From: CAYNHF01 sp964397045
Lineage (GTDB): Bacteria > Actinomycetota > Acidimicrobiia > Spongiisociales > UBA5794
Direction: 5' to 3'
Assembly (NCBI GenBank): GCA_964397045.1
Contig: CAYNHF010000038.1
Location: forward strand, 1 to 64,000
DNA: 64,000 nt
The position numbers and the translations under genes were made by a program. The notes under the pieces are model-generated. The model was not told the origin of the DNA. It was given only the letters and a program-made list of their open reading frames with translations, and did no database searches. Shown here one piece after another: positions 32,652 through 42,100 of this stretch; position 1 is the first letter of the stretch, and every line of letters starts with the position of its first letter.

Positions 32652-35369
32652 CTATCGAGCCGCGATTGCCGCCTGAGCCGCCGCGAGCCGAGCAACGGGG
32701 ACCCGGAACGGCGAACAACTCACGTAGCTGAGTCCGAGCGCATTGCAGAATTCGATCGACGCCGGATCGCCACCGTGTTCGCCACAGATCCCGATCGGCA
32801 TGTCCGGCCGACGCTCCCGGCTCGCAGTGATTGCCATCTCCATGAGCTTGCCGACGCCGTCGATGTCGAGGGTGGCGAATGGGTTGGCGGGCAGAATGTC
32901 CTCACTCAAATAGTCGATGAGGAAACCGCTCTCAGCGTCGTCTCGGCTGATGCCGTATGTGGTCTGGGTCAGGTCGTTCGTTCCGAAGGACAGGAACTCC
33001 GCATGTTCCGCGATCGCTTCTGCGGTGAGCGCCGCCCTTGGAATCTCGATCATCGTCCCGAACTTGTATTCGATGTCGATGCCCTGTTCCTCCATCACCA
33101 GCTTGGCCTCTGCTTCGAGCACCTCGCGCTGGCGTGCCAGTTCGTTGACGTGGCTGGTGAGAGGGATCATCACCTCGGGGTGGACGCTGACGCCCTCGGT
33201 CGTGACCTTACAGGCAGCTTCGAAGATGGCTCGAACCTGCATTCTGGTCAAGGCCGGCATGAGGATTCCGAGCCGAACCCCGCGGGTCCCAAGCATCGGA
33301 TTGGCCTCGTGAAGCGCTAGAACCCGTTCGAGCATCGCAGTCTTTTCCGTTACCTGCTCGAGCAACGTGTCGACCTCGGCCAGGTCGCGGGCGCTGGTGA
33401 TCCGGATCTTCAGGTCGGTGAGATCGTGAGTCAGTTCCTCATAGCTCGGTAGGAACTCATGCAGGGGCGGGTCGATCAGCCGGATGATCACCGGGAGGCC
33501 GTCCATGACCCTGAACAGCTCTGTGAAGTCCTCGCGCTGGAAGGGAAGGAGGGCATCAACCGCGTCTCGCTTCTCGCCGGCAGAGGGGGAGGTGATCATT
33601 CGCTGCACGATGGGGAGCCGCTTCGGCTCGAAGAACATGTGCTCGGTGCGACACAAACCAATGCCCTGGGCGCCATTCAGGCGGGCCCGTTCGGCGTCCG
33701 CGGCATAGTCGGCGTTAGCCCACACTTCGAGCGTCCGGGTCTCATCTGCCCACTCGAGCAGCCGGACCAGGTAAGGATCCTGGATATCGGGAACGATGGT
33801 GTCGAGCTGGCCCGCGAAGACCTCACCGGTGGTTCCGTCGATGGAGATCCAGTCTCCTTCGTGCATTTCCAGGTCGCCGATGGTCATTACCCGACCGTTG
33901 ACATCGATGTCGAGCGCCGCGGCGCCGACCACAGCCGGCTTGCCGAATTGGCGAGCGACCAGGGCAGCGTGACTGGTGCGGCCACCCGAAGATGTCAGGA
34001 TTCCCTTTGCCGCCAGCATCCCGTGGACGTCATCGGGTTTGGTCTCGGGACGTGCCATGACGACCGGTCGTTGATCGTCGGTTGCCCAGCGTTCAGCCAG
34101 GCCGGGCGTGAAGGCGAGGACCCCCACCGCAGCTCCAGGAGACACGTTGAGTCCGGTCGCCAGCAAAGTCGCGGTCTTCTTCGCCGCGGAAGAGAACTGA
34201 GGGTGGAGGAAGAAGTCGACCTGGTCGGGGCTCACTCGACGCAGTGCCTCTTCGCGGCTGATCAGCTTCTCTTCGACCATGTCGACTGCGATCCGTACCG
34301 CAGCCTGGGCGGTGCGCTTCCCGTCGCGGGTCTGCAGGAGCCACAACTTGCCGTCCTCGATCGTGAACTCCATGTCCTGCATGTCGCGATAGTGATGCTC
34401 GAGCAATCGGGCGATCTGCTGGAACTCGGCGTACAGCGTTGGCATATCGGCTTCCAGCGCCTCGATCGGTTGGGTTGGCCGGGTTCCTGCCACCACATCC
34501 TCACCCTGGGCGTTGGCAAGGAAGTCACCCTCGAGGACGTTTTCGCCGGTAGTGGCGTTGCGGGACATGGCGACGCCGGTAGCGGAGTCTTCACCAATGT
34601 TGCCGAAGACCATCGTCTGCACGTTGACGCCGGTCCCGAGGTCGTTCGGAATGTGCGCCGCCTTGCGGTAGTCGCGTGCCCGCTTGCCATTCCACGACTT
34701 GAACACGGCTTCGGTGGCCATCCGGAGCTGTTCATAGGGATCAGACGGGAAATCGATGTTGGCAAAACGCTGCACGATCTCCTTGAACTCAACGACGATC
34801 TCCTGGAGATCTTCGACGGTGAGATCGGTGTCGCTAGTCACTCCACCGGCCTCACGATGTTGGGCGAGCACCTCCTCGAAGGGTTCGTCACGGATCCCGA
34901 GCACCACCGAACCGAACATCTGGATGAGACGCCGGAAGGAGTCGTAGACGAAGTGGGGGTCGTCGGTGCGTGTGATCATTGCCTCGACCACCTCAGCGTT
35001 GAGGCCGATGTCCAGCACAGTGTCCATCATGCCGGGCATCGAGAACTTGGCACCAGACCGGCAGGAGACGAGCAACGGGTTGTCCACTGCACCGAACGTC
35101 TTGCCGGTACGTTGTTCGATCCCCTTGAGTGCAGCCAACACCTGATCCCACATTCCGGCCGGGAAGATCTCACCTGCATCGAGGTAGGCGTTGCACGCTT
35201 CGGTCGTGACTGTGAAGCCCGGGGGAACCGGGATCCCGATGCGTGTCATCTCGCCCAGATTCGCACCCTTCCCCCCCAGCAGGCCGCGTACGGCTTCCCA
35301 GTCGCCGCCGACGTACTTCTCGGCGGCCTCGATCTCGTCGAATGCGTAGACCCATTTGTCAGTGTTCAC
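32652..35369 (-). CDS. ppdK: Pyruvate, phosphate dikinase
   Basis: 905 residues from a GTG. It interconverts pyruvate, ATP and Pi with PEP, AMP and PPi. The ATP-grasp domain begins with GGKGANLGEMTRIGIPVPPGFT. The swivelling domain has the phospho-His site GGRTSHAALVARQFGKPAVVG (about residue 466). The C-terminal PEP/pyruvate TIM barrel has GICGEHGGDP and the catalytic Cys region SCSPFRVPVARL. Length equals the family norm (about 870-910). With nifJ further along the chromosome it gives a route from pyruvate to PEP for gluconeogenesis or PPi-dependent glycolysis. It is transcribed alone. Confidence 0.97.
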   Translation of the reverse strand: MNTDKWVYAFDEIEAAEKYVGGDWEAVRGLLGGKGANLGEMTRIGIPVPPGFTVTTEACNAYLDAGEIFPAGMWDQVLAALKGIEQRTGKTFGAVDNPLLVSCRSGAKFSMPGMMDTVLDIGLNAEVVEAMITRTDDPHFVYDSFRRLIQMFGSVVLGIRDEPFEEVLAQHREAGGVTSDTDLTVEDLQEIVVEFKEIVQRFANIDFPSDPYEQLRMATEAVFKSWNGKRARDYRKAAHIPNDLGTGVNVQTMVFGNIGEDSATGVAMSRNATTGENVLEGDFLANAQGEDVVAGTRPTQPIEALEADMPTLYAEFQQIARLLEHHYRDMQDMEFTIEDGKLWLLQTRDGKRTAQAAVRIAVDMVEEKLISREEALRRVSPDQVDFFLHPQFSSAAKKTATLLATGLNVSPGAAVGVLAFTPGLAERWATDDQRPVVMARPETKPDDVHGMLAAKGILTSSGGRTSHAALVARQFGKPAVVGAAALDIDVNGRVMTIGDLEMHEGDWISIDGTTGEVFAGQLDTIVPDIQDPYLVRLLEWADETRTLEVWANADYAADAERARLNGAQGIGLCRTEHMFFEPKRLPIVQRMITSPSAGEKRDAVDALLPFQREDFTELFRVMDGLPVIIRLIDPPLHEFLPSYEELTHDLTDLKIRITSARDLAEVDTLLEQVTEKTAMLERVLALHEANPMLGTRGVRLGILMPALTRMQVRAIFEAACKVTTEGVSVHPEVMIPLTSHVNELARQREVLEAEAKLVMEEQGIDIEYKFGTMIEIPRAALTAEAIAEHAEFLSFGTNDLTQTTYGISRDDAESGFLIDYLSEDILPANPFATLDIDGVGKLMEMAITASRERRPDMPIGICGEHGGDPASIEFCNALGLSYVSCSPFRVPVARLAAAQAAIAAR

Positions 35370-35558
35370 GGGTTGGTTTCCTTCGATAGAAGTTGTGTTG
35401 CGTGCAATATGGCGGGCAGCGTGGGGAAGCGTTAGGGCCTTGAGTCACACACTAGACGGGGATTGGGCGGAGGCCCTGGGGAATGCGCCGTGGGTCCTTC
35501 GACTCTGGAAGACATCGGATCGTTGAGCGACGATGACGGTGCAGCAACAGGAGAGGTA

Positions 35559-36455
35559 ATGACTTCCAATATCAGCTCCCTTCTCATCGCCGTCGACGCG
35601 TCTCCGGAAGCACGTGCGGCCGCGGTTTGTGGTGGTGCGCTGTCCGCGCGCCTTGGGGCCAGAGCGATGCTGCTGCATGTCTCCGCGCGCAACCCGCGCG
35701 ACGTGCCACCGTGGCTGAGGTCCGACCACCAGACCGCTTATACCCACGACAACGTGCGGGGCCTCCTGGAGGAGTACGCCGGCCTCGTCCGCGACGCCGG
35801 CTGTGACGACGTCGCGATCAAGGTTCGGGTGGGACCGACACCACGCGTGATTGCGGACAGCGCTGCGGAGTTCGACGCCGATCTGATCGTCCTCGGTCGA
35901 AGGGGACTGGGCGACGCTGAAGGCCTCATTCTGGGGAGCGTCTCGCACGAGGTCGAGCACCTGGTGGAATGTCCCGTGATGACCGTCACCGATCAGACTC
36001 CGGCATGTCGCATGCAGAACATTCTGCTGGCCGTTGACGACACCGCCCACGCTCTCCACGCCGCCGAAGTGGCAGGCGAACTGGCTGCCGCATCGGACGC
36101 CAAGCTGACGATCATGTATGTGATGGCAGACGGGCCTCCGCTCGGGTCGGGCGATGAGAACGCCAGACGAGTTGAATACCGCCGGATCACGGATCGTGAA
36201 GCTGAAGAGCAGCGGGCCGTCGGCATCCTTGGGCAGGCGGCGCGCCGTGCCCAGCGCGCTGGTGCCATGAACATCGAGCGAGTCATCGATTCCGGCAATG
36301 CGCCCCGAGTGATCTCGGATCGAGCAACGGCAAGCGGCGCAGATGCGATCTGCCTTGGCAGGCGGGGTCTGGGGTCGATTGGCGGCCTGCTCCATCGGAG
36401 CACGTCACACAAGGTGAGCAAGCAGGCGGATGGGACCGTGATCACCGTCAAGTAG
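35559..36455 (+). CDS. Tandem universal stress protein
   Basis: 298 residues from the ATG at 35559, with AGGAGAGG upstream. Two UspA domains: residues 1-145 (LLIAVDASPEA, LIVLGRRGLGDAEGLILGSVS) and 150-298 (ILLAVDDTAHAL, ICLGRRGLGSIGGLLHRSTSHKV). The first carries the ATP-binding pattern G-x2-G-x9-G-S; in the second the final G-S is replaced by R-S, so ATP binding may be limited to the first. Tandem Usp proteins respond to stress or energy limitation. It is divergent from ppdK, sharing a 190-base upstream region. Confidence 0.9.
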   Translation: MTSNISSLLIAVDASPEARAAAVCGGALSARLGARAMLLHVSARNPRDVPPWLRSDHQTAYTHDNVRGLLEEYAGLVRDAGCDDVAIKVRVGPTPRVIADSAAEFDADLIVLGRRGLGDAEGLILGSVSHEVEHLVECPVMTVTDQTPACRMQNILLAVDDTAHALHAAEVAGELAAASDAKLTIMYVMADGPPLGSGDENARRVEYRRITDREAEEQRAVGILGQAARRAQRAGAMNIERVIDSGNAPRVISDRATASGADAICLGRRGLGSIGGLLHRSTSHKVSKQADGTVITVK

Positions 36456-36463
36456 CGCGTTCG

Positions 36464-36480
36464 GGGGCATCAGTTGCCCC
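36464..36480. terminator. Short hairpin between convergent genes
   Basis: A GGGGCA/TGCCCC stem with a 5-base loop lies just past the universal stress protein stop and before the convergent acyltransferase stop. It is short, so this is a weak call. Confidence 0.35.
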
Positions 36481-36530
36481 AACACGGCACGGACGCCTTG
36501 ACGTCATCAACGTCGTGAGTTGCGTAGCGA

Positions 36531-37295
36531 TCAGATGTCGGTGGCACGGCCGTGTTCCGGAAGCCACACCGTGGCGTCGTCAGGTGGCGGATACTCCTTG
36601 ATGAGACGGGCAGGAACCCCCCCGACGACCTGGTAGTCGGGAACGTCGGCGGTCACCACCGAGTTGGCTCCGACGATGCAGCGGTATCCGATCTCAACGC
36701 CGGCCATCACCACGACGTTGTACCCGAGCACGGTGTTGTGCCCGATCTTCACCGGGCGGCCGTCGCGACCTCCGTACGCGATCGGTAGCGAGAAGTCATC
36801 GAAAGGATGAGTGTGCGTCTCGATGGTGACTCCCGCGGCAACCATGACAAACGCGCCGATGTCGAGGTCTGCCCTGTCGTCGAGCATCACGTAACGATTG
36901 ATGAGGGAGTGGTCGCCCACACTGATGTTCGAGCCGCTCGAGAAGAGCACGTTGTGGTGGAAGATGACTCCCTCTCCGCAGTGACGAAAGATGCGGTTAG
37001 CCAGGATGCGCCGCAGCGGGATGGCGAACGCCTGCACCATCGCGGCCGGCGTCCGATCGAACATACGCCAGAACAGGGTGTAGTACAGCTCCGGATCTTG
37101 CTCTGCCTGCGGGGCGCGACCCTTGAAAGGGTCACGAGGCACCGGAATGTAAGCGCCCATCGATATCTCACCGACGAGGCGATCCGCCTGCATCCAGAAC
37201 TCCTCGACATGTGGAGCCAATTCGTCTGTGGCAACGAGGGCAGAGAACTCCCCGAGGAGATCCTCGATCTGTGCTTCCGTCCGATCGAAGCTCAT
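36531..37295 (-). CDS. Left-handed beta-helix acyltransferase
   Basis: 254 residues. The N-terminal 90 residues are helical; from about 105 a hexapeptide-repeat beta-helix follows (ISVGDHSLINRYVMLDD, DLDIGAFVMVAAGVTIETHTHPF, KIGHNTVLGYNVVVMAGVEIGYRCIVGANSVVTADVPDYQVVGGVPARLI). The His of the THTHPFDD loop is the probable catalytic base. It resembles maltose/galactoside O-acetyltransferase-like enzymes that acetylate sugars, using acetyl-CoA. The ATG overlaps the stop of the upstream GT2 gene (ATGA), so both are co-translated and probably modify one glycan. Confidence 0.88.
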   Translation of the reverse strand: MSFDRTEAQIEDLLGEFSALVATDELAPHVEEFWMQADRLVGEISMGAYIPVPRDPFKGRAPQAEQDPELYYTLFWRMFDRTPAAMVQAFAIPLRRILANRIFRHCGEGVIFHHNVLFSSGSNISVGDHSLINRYVMLDDRADLDIGAFVMVAAGVTIETHTHPFDDFSLPIAYGGRDGRPVKIGHNTVLGYNVVVMAGVEIGYRCIVGANSVVTADVPDYQVVGGVPARLIKEYPPPDDATVWLPEHGRATDI

Positions 37296-38038
37296 AACGG
37301 AACCTTGGGAGCCGAAACGTGACGGGCCTTGCGTAACCGCACCGTGCGTCTGATGATGGCCCCGGCGTACTGGCTGATCACCTCGAGCCGACCGAAGAGC
37401 AGGCCGCGGCGGGCTCCCATCTTGGAGGTGCCCGGTCCGTACACCTTGGCGATCGGAATCTCGGCGACGCGGAGACCATGCTGTGCTGCCGCGAAGAGCA
37501 TTTCGAGTTCGCTCTGGTAGCGATCTCCTTCGAGGTCGATCAGTGCCACCGTGGCAGGCGACATCGCTCGAAAGCCACAGTAGGGATCACTAAAACGCCT
37601 CCCGAGCAGGCGGTCCAGCACCGTGGTGGTGGCGCAGCGAACGGCATAGCGGTTCCACGGAGCTTGTTCACGACCACACGCATTCGTGTAGCGGCTGCCC
37701 ACGACCAGGTCTGCCCTGTCTTCTAGGATCGGCACGACCAGCGCCTCGAGATCCGCCGGATCGTGCTGCCCATCTCCATCCATCAAAGCGAGCACCTCGT
37801 AGTCCAGGTGTTCGATCGCCGCGATGCCCATACGGAGCGTGGCGCCCTTCCCCCGGTTCGTGGTCGCCTCCACGGTGCCACAACCGGCGTCTCGGGCGAC
37901 CCGAACGGTGTCGTCTGTGGAGCCATCGCTCGCTACCGCGACCATGACCTCGTGGCCACGGACCCGCTCGGGAACGAGTGGTAGCAGTCGACCGAGCTGA
38001 GATGCCTCGTTGTAGGCAGCTATGAGGACGGCAATCAC
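37292..38038 (-). CDS. Family 2 glycosyltransferase
   Basis: 248 residues from a GTG with AAGGG upstream (a start at 38092 is possible). The GT-A fold shows IAVLIAAYNEAS, VAVASDGSTDDT, NRGKGATLRMGI, LALMDGDGQHDPADLEAL (metal-binding DxD region) and RRFSDPYCGFRAMSP. This is close to the DPM1/dolichyl-phosphate-mannose synthase-like group, which transfers sugars to lipid or polyprenyl carriers. The C-terminal part (KVYGPGTSKMGARRGLLFGRLEVISQYAGAIIRR) has no clear membrane helices. It lies 68 bases downstream of the DHOD-like gene and overlaps the acyltransferase. Confidence 0.88.
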   Translation of the reverse strand: MIAVLIAAYNEASQLGRLLPLVPERVRGHEVMVAVASDGSTDDTVRVARDAGCGTVEATTNRGKGATLRMGIAAIEHLDYEVLALMDGDGQHDPADLEALVVPILEDRADLVVGSRYTNACGREQAPWNRYAVRCATTTVLDRLLGRRFSDPYCGFRAMSPATVALIDLEGDRYQSELEMLFAAAQHGLRVAEIPIAKVYGPGTSKMGARRGLLFGRLEVISQYAGAIIRRTVRLRKARHVSAPKVPL

Positions 38039-38105
38039 AGCCCTTGCCTGCACCCGGCCGCAATGCGTGGGGTCAAGCCCCGAGACACACATGGCGGCCG
38101 GCGGA

Positions 38106-39113
38106 TCACGACTCGGCCCCGGCGTAGCTTGCCAGCATCTTCATGTAGTTGGCTCGAATGAAGCCGTCCGGATTCGCTGCGTTCGCCAATCCCATCGAGC
38201 CACGCATCTGCTCGACGGATTCGTACCCTTCTGCATCGAGCCACGCCTTCATCTCAGTGAGCACAACACCGACGTGGCCGGGACCATTGCGCAGCAGGGC
38301 TGAGGCCATCATCGCCACGTTTGCCCCCGCGAGATAGGCCTTGAGGGCGTCCGACGCTGAGTGGACTCCGCTGGTCACCGCGAGATCCCCGCGCACCTGA
38401 CCCGAGAGGATCGCTACCCAGCGCAACGGCAGTCGCAGTTCGTGAGGTGAGCTCAATTGGAGATTCGGCGTCACCTTGAGCTCCTCCAGATCGATGTCCG
38501 GTTGATAGAACCGGTTGAAGAGCACTAGACCATCTGCCCCGGCTTCCGCCAAGCGACCCGCCATGTGTGCCAGCGAGCTGAAGTACGGCCCGATCTTCAC
38601 CGCGATCGGTATGTCGACCACCTCGCGTACGGCTCCCACCAGATCGAGGTAGCGGCTCTCGACCTCGCTGCCCGTGGCGTAGCCGTCGGTGGGAATGAGG
38701 AAGATGTTGAGTTCGAGGGCAGCTGCTCCTGCGGCCTCGATCTTCCTCGCATAGCGGACCCATCCGCCCCGGGTCGTCCCATTGAGGCTCGCCATCACCG
38801 GGATCGAAAGCGCCTCGGTCGCGGCCGATACGTGCTCCAGGTAGAGCTCAGGTGCGCTGCGGGCGATGATCTCGGGCAAGTACCCGGTGAGCGCCTCCGC
38901 GAAACTGTCCGCTCCCCGTTCAGCAAGCCGCTGCAGGTCCATCGCTTCCTGCTCGATCTGTTCCTCGAACAGCGAAGGAAGCACGACCGCTGCCACCCCG
39001 GCTGCTTCCAGAGCCTTGAGCGAGTCCAGATCACCCGTGAGCGGGGACGACGACGCCACGAGCGGATTGGCTAGATCCAAGCCGAGGTATCGGGTCGAAA
39101 GATCCACGGTCAT
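38106..39113 (-). CDS. Dihydroorotate dehydrogenase-like flavoprotein
   Basis: 335 residues with the FMN TIM-barrel of class-1 DHOD: STRYLGLDLANPLVASSSPLTG at the start, PVMASLNGTTRGGWVRYARKIEAAGAAALELNI, PIAVKIGPYFSSLAHMAGRLAEAGADGLVLFNRF and LAVTSGVHSASDALKAYLAGANVAMMASALL. The usual base Cys/Ser loop is not conserved as in PyrD, and no pyrimidine genes are near. Such DHOD-like proteins often sit next to nifJ, and here the start overlaps the nifJ stop (ATGA). Its electron donor or acceptor may be the pyruvate oxidoreductase or ferredoxin. The exact reaction is unknown. Confidence 0.88.
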   Translation of the reverse strand: MTVDLSTRYLGLDLANPLVASSSPLTGDLDSLKALEAAGVAAVVLPSLFEEQIEQEAMDLQRLAERGADSFAEALTGYLPEIIARSAPELYLEHVSAATEALSIPVMASLNGTTRGGWVRYARKIEAAGAAALELNIFLIPTDGYATGSEVESRYLDLVGAVREVVDIPIAVKIGPYFSSLAHMAGRLAEAGADGLVLFNRFYQPDIDLEELKVTPNLQLSSPHELRLPLRWVAILSGQVRGDLAVTSGVHSASDALKAYLAGANVAMMASALLRNGPGHVGVVLTEMKAWLDAEGYESVEQMRGSMGLANAANPDGFIRANYMKMLASYAGAES

Positions 39114-42100
39114 GAACGGGACTCCTCTCTGTCCTCGACGTCTGTGATCACACGGTCGATGTCCGAGAACTGCTCATAGAGATTCCAGCGCTCGTCGATG
39201 TCGTTCTGCGCCATGGCAAAGAGTCGTTCTGCCGTCGCCGGATCGGATCTCGCCAGCATGGCGAAGCGCGCCTCCTTGCCGGCGACCTCAGCAAACGACA
39301 GTTTGGGTTTCCTACTGTCCAAGTTGAAGGCATGTTTGCCCTCGAGGGTCACCCGAGGGTCGTAGCGGTACAGCGGCCAATAGCCCGAATCCACCAGGTC
39401 CTTCTGGTGCGTCATCGACGTCTCCATGTCGATTCCATGAGCGATGCACGTGCTGTACGCAATGATCAGCGAGGGCCCATCGAAGCTCTCAGCTTCGATC
39501 AAAGCCTTCACGGACTGGGTGTTGTTGGCACCCATCGCGACTTGAGCCACGTAGACGTCCTCGTAGGCCATGGCGATCTGACCAAGGTCCTTCTTGGCGA
39601 TCGTCTTTCCGCCTGCCGCGAACTTCGCGACAGCCGCCCGGGGGGTTGCCTTCGAGGCTTGACCGCCGGTGTTGGAGTACACCTCCGTGTCGAGCACCAG
39701 TATGTTGAGGTTGCGGCCGGAGGCGAGCGCATGATCGACACCCCCGAAGCCGATGTCATAGGCCCAACCGTCGCCGCCGACGATCCAGACTCCCTTGCGA
39801 ACCAGCGTGCCCGCGATGACTTCCAGCCTGCGGGCTCTCGGATCATCCACCGTCTTGAGCGGGGCAACGAGCGCTGCGACCCTTTCTCGTTGTGCCTCTA
39901 CTCCGGCGTGGTCGGATTGGTCCGCTTGGAGCAATCCAGCTGCCAATTCGGCGCCCACATCGCCCACTAGCTGCTCCACGAGCATGCGAGCCTCGGTCTC
40001 CTCATGGTCGAGAGCGAGGCGCATGCCGAGCCCGAATTCGGCGTTGTCTTCGAACAGCGAATTGGACCAGACGGGACCCCGCCCTGCCTCGTTCGTCGTC
40101 CACGGGGTAGTGGGCAGGTTGCCGCCGTAGATGGAGGAGCACCCCGTCGCGTTGGCGACCAGGATCCGATCGCCGAATAGCTGGGTGAGCAGCTTCAGAT
40201 AGGGCGTTTCTCCGCACCCGGAGCATGCCCCCGAGAACTCGAACAACGGTTCGAGCAGCTGCGATCCCTTGATGGTCCCCAGGCTTATCTGGGTTCGATC
40301 GATCTCAGGCAGCGAGAGGAAGAAATCGAAGTTCTCCCGCTCCGCTGCGAGGTGCTCCTCCTTGATCTCCATGTTGATGGCCTTGTGCCGCACGACTTCT
40401 TTGGATTTCGCAGGGCACACGTCGACGCATACACCGCAGCCGGTGCAATCGTCTGGAGCAACCTGGATGGTCATCAGATGGTCCGGCAACTCTCGCGATC
40501 GGAACGGCCGCGACTTGAACGTGTCCGGTGCCTCCGCCAGATCGTGGGTCGTGAATGCCTTCATTCGGATGGCGGCATGTGGACAGACGATGGTGCACTT
40601 CGCGCACTCGATGCAGATCTCGGGGTCGAAGATCGGGATTTCCTTGGCGATGCTCCGCTTCTCGTACCTGGTGGTGCCGGTTGGGAAGGTCCCATCAACC
40701 GGAAGCGCACTCACAGGGAGCAGATCGCCTTCTCCGGCGAGCATCCGCGCCGTCACTCGAGTCACGAAGTCGGGGGCACCTGCAGGAACAATGTCGCGTT
40801 GCTCCATATTGGAGGTCACGGTGTCTGGAACCTCGACCTGGGCGAGGGCGGCTCGCGCCGCATCCACCGCAGCGTGGTTCCTCTCCAATACCGACTCTCC
40901 GAACCGCCCATAGCTCTTGTCGATGGCTTCCTTGATCGCTGCGTTGGCCTCGTCCGGCTCCACGACTGCACTGAGGACGTAGAAACAGGTCTGGAGCACC
41001 GTGTTGATTCTGCCACCGAGCCCAACCGAGGCGGCTACTCCCGCACCATCGACGACCCAGAAGTCGAGTCGCTTCTCGATGATCTGCCGCTGTGCGGCGC
41101 GCGGAAGATGATCCCATACGTCGTCCGGCCCGTACGGGCTGTTGAGGAGGAAGGTGGCGCCCTCTCGGGCCACGGAGAACACATCCATCTTCTCGAGGAA
41201 CCCGAACTGGTGGCAGGCGACGAAATCGGCCTGTTCGATCAGGTAGGTAGAGCGGATCGGCTCCGGCCCGAACCGCAAGTGTGACACTGTGATGGCCCCG
41301 GACTTGCGTGAGTCGTACACGAAGTAACCCTGGGCGTTCAGGTCGGTGTGCTCTCCGACGATCTTCACGGAGTTCTTGTTCGCGCCAACCGTTCCGTCCG
41401 CGCCCAGCCCATAGAAGACCGCGCGCAGGCCTTCGGATTGCTCCGTCGACCATTCTTTGTCCCACGGGATGCTGAGGTGGGTGACGTCGTCGATGATTCC
41501 GACGGTGAACCGACGTGGCGGGTCCGGCTGTCCTGCCGTGTCGAAGATGGACTTCACCATTCCAGGAGTGAATTCCTTCGAAGACAGGCCGTACGTGCCC
41601 CCGATGACCAGAGGCGGAACCGGCCACGCAGACCTCCCCGCCTGCGTCTCTTCTGCCATGGCGGCAAGGATGTCGGTGAACAAGGGCTCACCGACTGCAC
41701 CCGGTTCCTTCGTGCGGTCGAGGACGACAACACGGCGCACCGAATCCGGCAGCGAAGCGAGGAAGGCAGCGGCCGAAAAAGGCCTGTAGAGGCGTACCTT
41801 GAGCAAGCCGACCTTCTGTCCTTCTGAAACGAGGCGTTCGACCGCCTCGCCGGCTGCCCCGGCACCAGAACCCATCATGACGATGACCGTCTCGGCCTCG
41901 GGGTCTCCCTCGTAGTCGAACAGGTGGTAGCGCCGGCCCACCTGCACCGCGAAACGATCCATCACGTCCTGGAGCCGGTCGGGCAAGACGAGGTAGTAAG
42001 GGTTGGCCGCTTCACGCGCCTGGAAGAAGACGTCCGGATTCTGCGCGGTGCCCCGCAACACCGGCGCGTCGGGATCGAGGCGGCGCAGCCGGTGCGCGAG

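Noticed and set aside
33459..35435. 658-codon plus-strand frame opposite ppdK
   Set aside because: It is the antisense shadow of a certain gene; such long open antisense frames are expected at this GC content.
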